A stretch of DNA of 64,000 bases from Dromaius novaehollandiae (Eukaryota > Chordata > Aves > Casuariiformes > Dromaiidae), in the NCBI RefSeq assembly GCF_036370855.1, contig NC_088102.1, positions 65,295,601-65,359,600 of the forward strand. Direction: 5' to 3'. The notes beneath the pieces are model-generated. The model made no database searches and was not told the DNA's origin. It was given only the letters and a program-made list of their open reading frames with translations. A program made the translations under genes and the position numbers. Position 1 is the first letter of the stretch. The number at the start of each line of letters is the position of its first letter. Positions 43,901-56,400 of this stretch are shown piece after piece.

Positions 43901-45222
43901 CCATGAAAGGAAGAGAAGGGGCCCACCACCATGAAAAGGTTGATACCCAAAGCACGTACAGGTTAACAATACTAGAACAAATTAATTCAAAAGTTATCCA
44001 AGAGCATCAAAGTGCAGTGTCATAGCTAAAGGTCACCTCTGCTCTGACAAAGACTCATATGAGCAATGAAACTTAGAAACTATCGTTTTCTTTTGTACAG
44101 TTTACAGAGACTGATAAGGAAGCAACTACTGCGCACTACAACTCTTACTCGATGAACAGAGATGAACACCCTCCACCAACTCCCATAATAATACCTTAGT
44201 CAAAAGACAGCAACTCAGGAATTCTACCTTGTCAAAAAGTACTTTAAAATTTAATTTTAAAGAGGAAATTCCTCACAAAATGATTTTAGGCTCCTCTACC
44301 TATAGCAGCAATTGTCAAACAAGGGGCAGACTAGGTAGAAACGGGAACTCAAGAGAAAAGCATGGGAGGCACCCTTGAGGGGAAAAGCAAGAATCTCAGG
44401 ACAACTTCATTCAGTCACTGCAGCAGCTGCACCTGTGCTTTGGGGGATGTTGGGCTTTATCTTCCCAAAACACCCAAGAGCAAAACAGCCATATGGCCAG
44501 GCTGCAAAAAGCCTGGTGATCTCATCTGCTGTCACCACTGAGTTAATAATCAGTATTTGCTTTCAAGTTGATTTTTGCTTATGATTCTACATGTGATTCT
44601 ATGCATAAAGTAACAGTGTTTGTCCAGTTCTGATGAGAGGCTTGCCTGTCATCCCATCTTTAAATCGTCTAAGTTATTATGACTGTATTTTGCAAAAAAA
44701 AATCCCCAAAACAAAAACCCGAACTCGCTTGTAGTATTTAGAGTCTTAGGGGCTCTGCTTTCAGTCTTCACCTGGAGAACGGCACAACTATCAGCACATA
44801 ATGACTTCCTCGCAGAGAGATTTTAATGTTTCCTGGAACAGGGCTGGCTGAAACGAAGCGAAACAAACCCAACCCTAGGCTAGCCAGCCAAGCTGAACTC
44901 CCTTTCCGCCTGCTTTCTAACAAGCGGAGGCAGGAGGGGTTATACAACGCAGCGGCCTGCCTGTCCCGCGGCTCTGCTCCATCTCAGCGCCTCACCGCCC
45001 CAGCCCTGCTAACAGTTTCTGTTCAGCTCGCAACGGCAGGGCAACGGCGCCCTGCGCCACTACAAACAACGCTTTGGGGGCGCCGCTCCTCCCTCCCTTC
45101 GGAAATCAACTCCGGCTCCCAGCTGGCCGGACGCTACTTTTCTCTATCCTGCTCGCTCCGAAACGCCGCCGCCCCGTTACCTTGGCGAGCATTTTCTTGA
45201 GCTGGCTCTCGGAGAACGCCAT
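27656..45222 (-). CDS. TSG101: Tumor susceptibility gene 101 protein, ESCRT-I subunit (391 aa, ten exons)
   Basis: Coding exons in transcript order: 45222-45181, 42658-42574, 40714-40649, 40049-39886, 39201-39075, 36532-36466, 34008-33917, 30003-29801, 29152-28913 and 27745-27656. They sum to 1176 bases, 391 residues plus stop; human TSG101 has 390. The protein sorts ubiquitinated cargo into multivesicular bodies and acts in cytokinesis and virus budding. Residues about 1-145 form the UEV domain, an E2-like fold without the catalytic cysteine that binds ubiquitin and PTAP motifs. A Pro/Tyr-rich linker follows (exons 5-7), then a coiled coil (exons 8-9) and the steadiness box (exons 9-10), ending GLSDLY. 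A PTAP motif of its own lies in exon 9, as in the human protein. All splice sites are GT-AG and all frames intact. Confidence 0.97.
34865..34910. repeat. (TA)n / (CATA)n microsatellite in TSG101 intron 6
   Basis: Alternating TA units with a short CATACATA part near the left. A simple repeat, likely variable in length. Confidence 0.85.
38819..38862. repeat. Mixed TA/CA microsatellite in TSG101 intron 5
   Basis: TATATACATATATATACACA followed by further ATACACAC units; an imperfect dinucleotide repeat within an intron. Confidence 0.75.
43082..43225 (+). repeat. Left arm of a long imperfect inverted repeat (TSG101 intron 1)
   Basis: This 144-base stretch matches the reverse complement of 44135-44277. 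The core, 43191-43213, is identical over 23 bases to the reverse complement of 44149-44171. Matching continues on both sides with scattered differences, for example CCTCTTTAAA, TTTTTGA, AGGTAG, TAAGGTATTA and TATGGGAG. The arms enclose about 0.9 kb without an ORF. This fits the terminal inverted repeats of an old non-autonomous DNA transposon or a foldback element; the family is not recognised. Confidence 0.8.
44135..44277 (-). repeat. Right arm of the long imperfect inverted repeat (TSG101 intron 1)
   Basis: Reverse-complement partner of 43082-43225, with the identical 23-base core at 44149-44171. Homology fades outside TGTGA at the outer end and GAGTTGT at the inner end. No clear target-site duplication was found by eye beyond the outer ends. 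Confidence 0.8.
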
Positions 45223-45470
45223 GGCGGCCGCGCCTCCCCCGGCCGAGCGCCCGCCGCCACACAACGGCCTGGCCCGCGACTCCCCGCCCCTATATAAACA
45301 TGAAGCGGCAGCCAGCTCCCGTTTCCGGCGGCGACACCCGCTTCCGCCCGGCCCTGACGCCACTTCCGCGGGATGGGGCGGTGCCAGGCTGCGACGCTGT
45401 CCTTCCGTGACGCGTGCATCCGGGCACGCGAGGAGCAGGCGGCGGGCAGCAGGCAGTGCGCTGTCCGGTA
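44860..45470 (-). promoter_or_regulatory. TSG101: TSG101 CpG-island promoter with TATA-like element
   Basis: A GC- and CpG-rich block covers exon 1 and its upstream side. On the - strand TTTATATAGGGGCGGGG (about 45299-45283) joins a TATA-like core to a GC box, some 60-75 bases before the ATG at 45222. The start of transcription would then lie near 45265. Overlapping ORFs in this block are composition effects. Confidence 0.65.
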
Positions 45471-45479
45471 TGGGAGGGA

Positions 45480-47462
45480 GGGAACTCATCATCTTGGAGA
45501 GTCTTCAGGAAAGCCACGTTCCAGCAATGCTCTCTGTACCGAAAAGCAGCTTCACCTTACAGTATGACTACATCTTAAAAAAAAAAATTCTTTGTAGTGC
45601 AATTTGCCTTTAAAAAGTATTTTTGAGAATTATTTTCCCATGACAATGTAAAGTGCCATTTATTACTGCCGTTGGTCAAGCTCTGGCCCTTTGGTTATTT
45701 GTGTATTTTTTTCCTTTAAAAATAATTACCCTTCTTCTGAATAGCAAAGATTTGTTACTCTAAGACACAAGCATCATCAGTTGGAAAAAAAAGAATCCCT
45801 AAAAGAGCTGGCGACTTTTAACAATTTAAACCATTGATGAAATAAAAAAAAGGCAAAACACCTAGACGATTTGCATCAAGATAATGCTCCATAGATTAAA
45901 ACACAACACCCCAAAGATTCACATAGCAAACATTAATTCCAGGAAGATTTTAAGAAAAAAACAAGAGTCCAGGCATAGAGTTTTGGTTTTCTTTTTTTAT
46001 CCAAATATAGCAGCTAAGTTGGTCTACCGTAACCATCAGTAATTTTGTCCCATCACTGAATACCCCCAGGAAGGAAATTTCAGTACATCATGAAAAATCA
46101 ACCGATTTAGAAAAGGTTCATCTTAATTCTGCGATCAATATAAACTCATCATTACCTCCAAGTCTGGCTCTTTGTAAGATATAAATGGAAGGCACAAAGG
46201 AATAGGTCTTTAGCTCTTACGTATATCCCACTTCTGCTTAGAAAGCTTCATCAATAATTAAACAATCATACCTCAAAGCTTAAATATAGAATGATGTTCT
46301 TAAATGGCACACAGCAGACGTGGAGTCCACACTTCTCTTCTGCTGTAGTTTGTGCCCTGCAATTCGATGCTGAGGTACAATCAGCATGAATACAATCTTT
46401 TCTTATACCAGTGCAATGAATCAAGATAGTTTAGAACAGAAAAGACCCTTTATCTTAACACCATATGCTTTTTGATTTATCTAAAATCAGCATCCTGCTT
46501 TTTGGCTACCTCCTTGGCCTCCTGGTGAAAGGTTACAGAATCTGTTGCCTTCTCAGTTGGCTGTATTCCCTCCAGTCTGATATAAGGCTTACTGACATCA
46601 ACTGGCCTGGGATCAAGGCCTGAACTCCAGATATTTCTGCATTACTCAACTGTCGGATTTTCTTCTTTATTCCACTCCTAACCCCAGCTCCTCCCCATTA
46701 GTAAGAGCACTTGCACCAATGCTACATGGGGTACGAGTGCCACACCTATATACCAAAAACCATAGATGCTTTAGTATTCTGGAAGTGCTCACAGAGTAAG
46801 AGCAAGCAAGTCATGACAAGAAAGTCTCAGACATCAGTAAAAACACAACAGAAATTCATATGCAATACTTCAAGTTTGAAGGATATTAAGTCATGCTTTT
46901 ATCTTTCTTTTTCCTAGTAATATACAAGAAAAGAGTCCATTGACATCAGAGTGTCTCCAACAGGCATGAAAGATCAGGTTACCAGATTGCAGACTCAGCT
47001 GCCCTGGTGAGCTGGAGTGTGACTGTATCTCTAGGCAAGCCCCTTAGGCAGAACTTAGAAAAAGGAGGAAGAGTTCTAGCTGGCTCTGCACACTAAAGTT
47101 TCAAAGAAGCTGGGCAAGCTGCTGGCCTAGTATCTGTGTCCTAATGAGGTGCAAACAGCTAATAATAACCCAAGATCTAGGCCATAAGTAGCAACAAAAA
47201 GTGTGCAAAAAGTTACCCAAATTTAGGTAAAACATTACCCTCCTCATTTTGGCTATCGAAAAGTTCACTTTTAAAGTAAGAATTTTTTGCTGTGCAGTGC
47301 AGCCTGTACTATATAATTTAACCAAACCTTTAAGAAAAGGAAGCAATTTTTGAAGTAAATTATAAAATTCCTTTTTACATAGAAACCCATATATACCTGG
47401 CAACACTTTCTGCATAGCAAACCTTCAACTTTTGTGAGTAGACACCGTAACTTCCCCTGTGC
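45480..47462 (-). other. Between TSG101 promoter and UEVLD stop: UEVLD 3' UTR and spacer
   Basis: UEVLD transcription runs into this space from the right. Candidate - strand AATAAA signals are at 46666-46671 (about 790 bases after the stop) and 45659-45664. I could not tell which is used. No other gene or RNA was recognised. Confidence 0.55.
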
Positions 47463-50400
47463 TTACAGTTTCAGTTGCTGCTGAAGGTCATGAATTGATG
47501 CTGCACTGCTCTGCAGTTTCTCTAGCATTAGTGGATCTTCTTCTAGTTTGATCATTTCAATTACTCCATTGGTTCCCAGAATACAAGGCAGACTTAAAAA
47601 TACTTCACTGTTTATATTACAACATCCCTGAAACAACATAGAAAGACACTGTCATATAGAGTTATTTCTGCTCTGTCCTTAATCTGAAGTATGTATAGAT
47701 ACAGTAACTTGGTAATTTTAATTACGCAAAGGTATTTCGTCACATGGCAAGTTTTGTCCAAATTGCAATTATGCTAGATCCTGTGCAATGGATTACTGTT
47801 TAGGAACTGTACAATATTACTGTACATTTAAAAAAAAATATCTTGAACCATGCCACACTTGGAAGGGTTTTCCAGTATGAATATATCAGACCTCAACAAT
47901 GCAGACAAAACATATTACAAAATACAGTTTAATCAGTTTCCTAAGTAGAACAAGCAGGAACACTCTTTTGTTAGTAAACAGAAATCATTAGTTCTCTTAG
48001 AACTGAAGAAATTTTAAAAAGGCAGCAAAGAGAGCTATCCTGGGAACATTTCTCAAGTATTGATCATATAATCATTCTGTGAGAGACTTTACAAGACTTA
48101 AAGCACTGTAATTCAAGTTTTTATTGTACTTCTAATATTTTCTTATTTTTTAAGATGTGTATGTGAAATTTTAGGTTCCGCAGGTACTCTACAGTTTAAG
48201 AGACTTGTCACTACTCCACATCTGCATTTATTTCATAAACAATTAAAAACTTTGCTTGAAAACAAGATGATGAAATTAGCTATGTCTGTTTGTATTTGAT
48301 AAATAGTCTTTTGTGCTCAACTTCCCCGCACTGAATATTGTAAACCACCTTTCTGAAGCTTGCAAATAGAAGTGACTGATGAAAAGTTTCTACATGTTTT
48401 TTCTCTTGTGAAATGACTTAATGCTTTTAAGCAAACCTCTTAGGATAAAACTTTAAACAAGGTCTAGTCTATAGTTTTAAGTTAAATATAGCTTAGCTCT
48501 TCTCCTCAGAGTAGGGAATCAAGGAGTAGCAAAAGCAGCTATTCCAAAGTTGGTCAAATAAAAATCTGGTAGAAAACCTATTTTAAACTTTCATAAATGA
48601 TACTGCACTCTTTTGTCCCTCTGGAAAAATCCATGTTCAATACCAAGTACTTGAAAACTGAGACACACACATTACTCTTCATTTGACAGTTCTGACTATT
48701 CCAGAGGAGCTGGTCTGCAACTGTGAATATGTTTTCCCTCTGAGCTCTTGTATTTTTTGGAAAACAATCCACTTTTAGTAATGATTTCAGGTTAACACAA
48801 CAATTGATTTTTGCATGTTTTTGGATTGGAGCTGAAAGCTGTGGAAGAAAGTAATGAAAATAGTGCTACTTCAGAACTGTTGCTTTAAGTTGAAATTTCT
48901 ATGCTACTACAATTAACGGTCATATCCAGTAATAATATCATTACAATGTCAATTGAAAGAGATATTAGTAACATTTACCTTTGCCAGAATGGATATAGAA
49001 TGAACCTTTCTTTTATCTTTCAGTATACTGTCAGTCAAATCAGCAACCGAGAGCCCAACAGACCAAGATCTCTGACCTTTTCCCTTTAGAACTTCCAAAG
49101 CTCTATATAAATAAGGAAATGGGGAAAAACCATAATGTTTAGATTTTATTTACTTTACTTATTCCTGTTTTGGTTTATATGTAAAACTCTAAAGACAGGT
49201 AAGTGTACCACATGTACCATATAGCCATGATTCACTGTTTTGGCAAAAAAGAGAAGAGAATTGAGAATTGCTTTAGAGAACTTTATGCATCTTCGGCCCG
49301 TAGTAATAACGGCTCCCTTTTCTGTCAAGGGGTATAACTGATATTTGGCTAATTTAATCAGATAAATTGATCCAAGCTTGTATTTCACTTTGAAGTAAAC
49401 TGCTTCTGCACAAGCTATGGAAAAAAAAGAGCTTATGTGCCAGAAGGCTTGTCTACTTTACAATTATACTAGCTGCTCTAATATAATAGTGTTTATTCTA
49501 CAAAACTTGTCTTGTCCTTAGATCACAACAGACACAGCATTATTACCAAGAACCTCAGAAAATTAGTGGTATTATTATATACATACGTACAAAAAATGAA
49601 TGACACTAAGACCTAAAGACATGTGAAACTCTTTAGAGTGAAAAAAAAGCCTGCAAACCCAAAGAGTCTAAATATGAAGAAAAAATTTTAAGGTTAAAAC
49701 GGTGTTACCTGTTAGCCACCTTCTCCCTTGAGTTACGAGCAGCCATTGTGTCAGTTTGGTTTGCAGCTGAATTACAACTGGTCCATGAAGGCACTAGGCA
49801 GAAACAACCAACATTTAAATGCACATCTAGTGACTGAACAGTGACTAAAATGGGTATCAGAGGAAAGGGCGGGGGGAGGAAATCAAAACTCCAAACTTTA
49901 TATCCTTCCCCCGCAACAACCCAGATTTAGTTGATGAGTTGATAAGCTTCTCTGGACTGCCAAAATAAACTCTATAGTACCTGGCCAGAGACACTCATTC
50001 CCAAAAAGAAGTAATGTGTAAAAATTCTTAAATTAGCAGTAGCCTACCATGTATTTTATCACATTCCTTCCTTTCTCAGCACCTCTAACCTATGCTGTTA
50101 TACCAAATTAAAAGCGTTTCCGACTGTATTTTCTGTAGTCTCTTATTATGAGATGCCATATGTTTGTGCTGCTCCTCCAGCTTTAAAATCCTGGGCACAC
50201 ACCAAAATCTTATTCTTATTTAAAATTATTATTGTGAAAAGTCTACCACCCTGCTTATGACTAGCTTCATTAATTTTATCAGTTATTCATTTATTTACTC
50301 AATTAGTTAAGTGTACTGTCAGGACATTAAATACTCATAATCATAATGTATTATCACTTACCTTTGTCTTCCCCCTGTTCACCAACAATCCAAGCATCTT

Positions 50401-53400
50401 TTCCCAGCACCTCTGCTTTCAAAAGGTTTGTGAGAATATACTGAAATCTCTCAGTATCCAGATTGCCACCTATTCCAACAACTCTGCTTTTGGGAAATGC
50501 GCTGAGTTTCCATGACACATATGTCATTATTTCAACTGTATGTGAGAGAAAAATAGGTTGACAATGAAGTGTCACTCTCCAAATTCAGCACAACAGCAGC
50601 AAACTATTAATCACAATAATGAAAAACTCAAAAGCAGGCATGCAAGAACATATCAGTAGTTTATTCCAACCTAAAACACCAAGTCAGATGGGGAGAGGGT
50701 GAGGAAAATTCACATCCTGAGTAAACTTTTAAGAAGAGTCAAGAAGTTAGTGTTCTTCAAAAAGTCTAAACAGACTGCTTTAGCTGACTTTGAAAGGCAA
50801 ACTCCAAAATGATTAACCATCCTTCCTTCTACCAAAAATCTCACATGCTTCTAAGTTTCATTCAGCCAGTGTTTCATTTCTTTTCATTGGGCAAGCTTTC
50901 TTTTCTCCATAACCCCAGCTCTAAATGATAGCAAGGGTTGAAAGCACTTGAGAAATAAAAAAGGGCTAACAATGTTTTAAGTGTATTTATAGGGCAGGTA
51001 GGCTCACACCTACTTCCTTCCCTTTTTAAGTAGTGTTCTGACTTCATCTTAACTCAAAGTATCACGGACCCAACAGATGCAGCCTTTTCACCAAAATACA
51101 GCCACAATATTTACTAGCAACATTGCATCCATTATTAGTCTAGGAGTCTGATCCTATGACATATACACACATGTGCATCTATTCTTAATGCACAGGAGAC
51201 ACATATACCGAAAACTCACAACTAACAAGACCACAGCCAATGGGTGCTAATACTGTAAATACAGTGAGTTTTAAGCTACATACAGAAACATACAAATATA
51301 CATACCTTTTACAGCAATCAAAGTATACTATTATTTTCTTTATCTTGGTAACAGTATAGGAAAAAAACTCAAAGACAGTGTCCTGCTCTAGGCTGAAAAG
51401 GAAAACTTCTTTCAGAGTAGCAAGATTTATGACTGAAGTGGATGTATTAAGCAATAACGCATTTTTAAAACAGACCAAAGAAAAATGCAGAGATAGACCA
51501 TCGGGTGAATGTAAGTATCAACTTACCTGGATGAGAAGCAACAAGCAGAACACTGTTCTGACTGTAGTGTGATATTGCTGGGATAATTCCTCTGAACAGA
51601 TCCACATTGCTTTGTATGACATCAAGGTAAGTCTGAGCATTACCCAGAGAGTTAACTGTAAGTACCACAACTTTTGAATTAGCTGAAGCAGAAAAATCTG
51701 AAAATGTAAAAAAATGAGTTTTAAATATTTATGTCATTTTATCAAATAACAGAAAAATCAAGTTTTGGATGCAAAACAAAGAACCTTAAATGCTAAACTG
51801 CTGCATCCAGCTTAGTCTAGGAATTCTTCTCCTCTCTCAGCCCACTTCCCCCAGTGACGGATTCTGGGCACTTCCACAGCACCTGTCAAACACAGCTCTC
51901 CCACAGAATGACTTTCTCCATTTCATGGTTGGCAAATAGAGAAGGGAGAATGCAATTTGCCTAAGGTTACAGAGCAAAGACCGGAAAACATCATTTTTGA
52001 CATATAAGCTTTCCAAAGTTGATTCCCCTGGCAAGGGAGAAGTAAAATAAATACATCCATGAAAAATCTCTTTCATTTTATTATGATTTTTAAAAGAAGG
52101 CTTTATCTCCCATCCCCTAGCCTGTTTTGCCCGGCTACTTGATGGAACCAGCTGCCATTACTGCAGCACCCGAGCTCTGCCCTGCATTCTGGGCAGATTT
52201 TCACTCCTTTATCTGAGGTTCTATATTCTTTTTTTTTCTTTTAGCTCAATCAAGAACAGTTAGACAACCCTAAAAAGTGCTTCACGAGCCTATTTATTAA
52301 TTCACCTAAAAGATCCTTATTTATTAGCCCAAAACAACACACAGTGAAATTTGCTGCAGAAATTCATAAGCCAGTGCTGCCTTGAGCTGGTAACTCTGAA
52401 TAGCTGAGTACCACCCAGATGACCAGCTTGGACACAGAAATGATGTAACCAGTTTGATTGTCACACCACTTCTGAAATCATCTGCAGCCAAAGCAGAGGC
52501 CTAGTGCATCTATAAACTGGAAGCATACTAAGCAGGATATAATTAGTATTAGCTTGCCTTAAACCTAGTCATCAGCACGCTAAAATAACTGGTGACAGTG
52601 TGGAAGTATTTTGAAATATTGCAACACTACTAATAGCCTAGACAACAACAGTATATAAGCTCTTTGTAACCCAGCTAAACATAAACATATAAATAATGGG
52701 TAGCTACAAAGAGACAACTGGAGATTTGTGGTATAGCTGCAAGGTCATTATACAGGAAAAAAATGTACAGTAATGCAGTAAAATCTGCAAGATAAGAACA
52801 AAATATGTAAATCTGGCAGCAGCAATGTCAGATGGAAACAGAATAATCCTGCAAAATAAGCAGAAAAGATGCCTGGTGGAACCAGAGTAAGTCCCTGTCC
52901 CCAAAATAAGATCAATTATATTGAAAGTACATGAAAGCCCCCCTTCTCATCTTGTAGAGGGGTCAAGGAACACAAAAACACCAAGGACAAGCGAGGAAAA
53001 ATGAGGAAGAAAGAAGTTGCCCAATTCAGTCCCAGCTTCCACTGTGGAAGAGTGATCAAGCCTAATTACCTCAACATCCACAACCAAGACCATCAAGGAC
53101 TATAGCTATCAGCTCCATCCTATTGTACACTCACAGCTAATTGAGGATAAGATTGCTAAGGACTAATTGTTTGCATATGCAGTGATAATACCAAAGAACT
53201 AACCATTGGCAACGTGCATGTTTATTGAAGGTCGATCTAGGAAAGTGATGTTTTGGAGTTTGAAGCTGGCCTTATTTATCAGTCTTTCAAACAGTACTGT
53301 CACAGCTATCTATAATTCCTTAATAGACATATACATATATGTATATGTATATGTATATATTTTTTCCTTTGCTTTTTGCAGCTGCAACACTGAGGTACTA

Positions 53401-56400
53401 GCTCAGTGTCTCATTCTCTGCATTCCTTTGTGTCCAGTTCCAGTATTGGCTTCCTACCCTGGAAGTAGGACTCACACACCTCTATAAACAGAATGAAAAA
53501 AGCCTGAAATAGAAGCAATGCAAGCTTCATTGAACCCTCCCTTCCCAATTTGCCCTGGAAAGATGAAGAAAAGCAAGAAGCTATCAAAAGATAGTAGCAT
53601 CTTTTTAAAAACATGGCTCTGTGCCAAAGCCTCTAACTCCCTAGGTGTCCTGTCCTCATTAAAATGAGCACAAGCACAGACAATACAGTACTAGCTTCCA
53701 TTCCAAAGAGAAGAACTAGTACCTTTGCTGATTTCTACATTTGGCAGAGAAAATATCTCCAAGTCCATGGTTCCTCCTTTTGCTGCACCTTCAGAAAGAT
53801 CCAAAAGAACTACCTTGTCTGCAGCACCCTGTAGGAATAAGAATAATGTAGAACAACAATTAAATAAAGCAAAACTTGTTCAGGGCTGGGGAAAAGGGGG
53901 AGAAGATAAGAAAGAAGATATTTTTCCTATTCGAAACAGTGTTTGTTGTACTGCATTTAAAACAAGCAATATGGGCAGACCTCACAAAAATTACCATCAA
54001 AACATACAAAAAAGAATAAAGGAGTCGATCAGTTTAATTGGAAAATAAAACATTAAGAAACAAACAAACTGCCCTATAAAACCTTCCCTGGTAAGTTATA
54101 AATGTTGATGTTACTGTTGTCTTTGAGTGTGTAACTGTGAAAAAGCACAGATCATCTACAGAACATCCTCTTCTAGGGGGCTAGCAGATCCCAATTGTAA
54201 ACAGGCCACAGATTTGGCAACAACCCTTTAACTATGGATTCTCAAAATAAATGAATTCAATATTCAACCTTATGTATTCAAAAAGCTGACTGAGGAAACA
54301 GGGCAGAAACTAACACTTCTGTTCTGTGTGTCCCTTAATTAACTGAAGGAAAGAGGTAAATGACATAAGCCATGACATGACTATTAAAAACGCTACGTTA
54401 ACTTCTGTGTGGAAGACGCTGAGAACTAGCTTGGAAGCCCCTGTATTAATCAGGTCTGTTGCTGTTCATAATAATCATGTACCTTTGCTGCAACTGCTAG
54501 GACACAGGCCATGCCAAGATCTCCAGCTCCAACCACAGTAATTTTGTTAAAACATCCATCTTTGTCTCCACCAATTTTACCCTTTGATTTCATGTCAGTC
54601 TCTCCTATAATTAAAAAAAAAATTACAAACTTAAGTGCTGGTCCACACTGTAAAATATTGATACAAGTACTGTTGCTCCAGAAAGGATCATGGCTGAGCC
54701 GGAGTTAAGCCAAATTACATACACTTCAAAATAGTGGTCAAGCCTAGCAAGCCATGGAAAATTCACTGTAACTCCCACCATATTAAACAAATATTTCTCT
54801 CTGGATAGGAATGTTTTCTCACTAGGTGGAAAGTACAAGCACAATACATTAAGGAGCTAGACACTAAGACTATACAAACAGTACTCCCTTTGCTATTGTT
54901 ACAGGTATGAGTATATACTACAGGCAGAATATTTGTAAAAGATTTCAAATTTTGAAAAGATGTGCAAAATGGAATGTGATTAAAGCATGATGATCTGAAG
55001 TTGCTTATCCAATGCTGCTGGTAACAGTGATTCTTAGTATAATGCATAAAGATTTGTAACAGAAATATTAAAGATTGGTATGAATGAACTACAAATGGAA
55101 ATGTGTATTGTGTGCACGTGTGCACATGCATATACTCACAAACACACACATGTATGCAATTAACAGAAGAAACAGCAGAACAAGAGTTAAAGGGCAAGGT
55201 TTGTGCTAATTGCTACAGACCAGCATATGCGATTTCATTAAAAGAAAGAGAAAAACGGCAACTTGAAGAAAAGATGTCAATATCATGAAGAATAGGACCA
55301 GGACCATAGAATAGCCAGGTAAGGAGAACAAGAGAACTGTGAGCTTCAAGATTTTTGCCCAAAACTTACACTGTGTGAGATAATATAATATGGCAAAAGA
55401 TGCCAAATAACATCCCTTCTGAAGGGTAAAAGACAAGTCCAAAATCAGTTTGTCACCACCAAACAAGAACCACCTAAGAGATGCGATGTGGACTCAATAG
55501 CCAACGTCCCTCATCCTCACTGTTGTGCGTAAGTGACTGTGGCCAGACAGATTTTGGGACTTGTGACTGCGGATGTGAGACTGCGAGTGAGTGAGATCTA
55601 TGAGAGAATGGTTACGAATGAGCAACCTTCCACAAGATCGCATATTGAGTTTTGTTACAGCATTTACTACAAACAAGCAGTATTAACTACAGCATTTTTC
55701 AGCAAGCTTAAGTGCAGATATTGAAAATGAACTGCTTATTTGAATAAAGAGAATCTCAGCTCTCTATTCAAGAGGCACTTTTAAGATAAACAAAAAATAC
55801 CAAACACCGTGGACAAGCAAACTCCAAAAATCCAGGCATTAAAATTAGGTGGGCATCTTTGTGATATAAAGTAATAACAACAAATACATACTGTCCAAGA
55901 ATATTACAAATAAACACATGAAAAAATCCATACCTTCCCTAATCTTTGCAATGTAAGAGAGGAGTTCAGATTGCCTGGCTGCATCAGAAGATGACAGTGA
56001 ATACAAAGGGAGCTCTTCCTCAAATTTTGCAATCATTTCTTCGATTAATCCAGTGACAGTTGATTTAGGCTGGAATATAGCAACACAAAATATAAAACAG
56101 TTGACTAGCTATTTCACATAGTAACATTGGCTATAAACTGCAGTAGTTTATAAAGAACCACAAAGCAGAATAACTATACAAAATCTAATCAAATTATAGA
56201 GAGCTTTAACGCTTATGTAAGCATTTAAGCTTATTTAAGCATCACTTTTTGAAGAGATACTTTTCAAACAGGAGCACGGGACAAGCAGCATTTAAAGTAT
56301 CGGTGCAACCATATTTTGAAAGCATCAGTGAACATATGGAAGCCTTTGATATAGCAGCATCCAATATTATAAACAGGACAAATTGCAGCTAAAGGAAAGA

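Noticed and set aside
44581-44640. CR1 3'-end-like ATGATTCTAC...GTGATTCTATG
   Set aside because: Only two short motif copies, with no adjoining CR1 body; too little to call.
45074-45613. 179-codon + strand ORF over the TSG101 promoter
   Set aside because: It lies antisense to TSG101 exon 1 in a CpG island, is rich in Arg/Ala/Pro and shows no family resemblance.
50354-51697. Separate LDH pseudogene on the - strand
   Set aside because: The LDH-like ORFs at 50362-50535 and 51527-51697 have proper splice sites and phases and join the other UEVLD exons.
52640-53250. Possible solo LTR in UEVLD intron 7 with TATATAAG near 52652
   Set aside because: No convincing TG...CA ends, polypurine tract, clear poly(A) signal placement or target-site duplication could be found.
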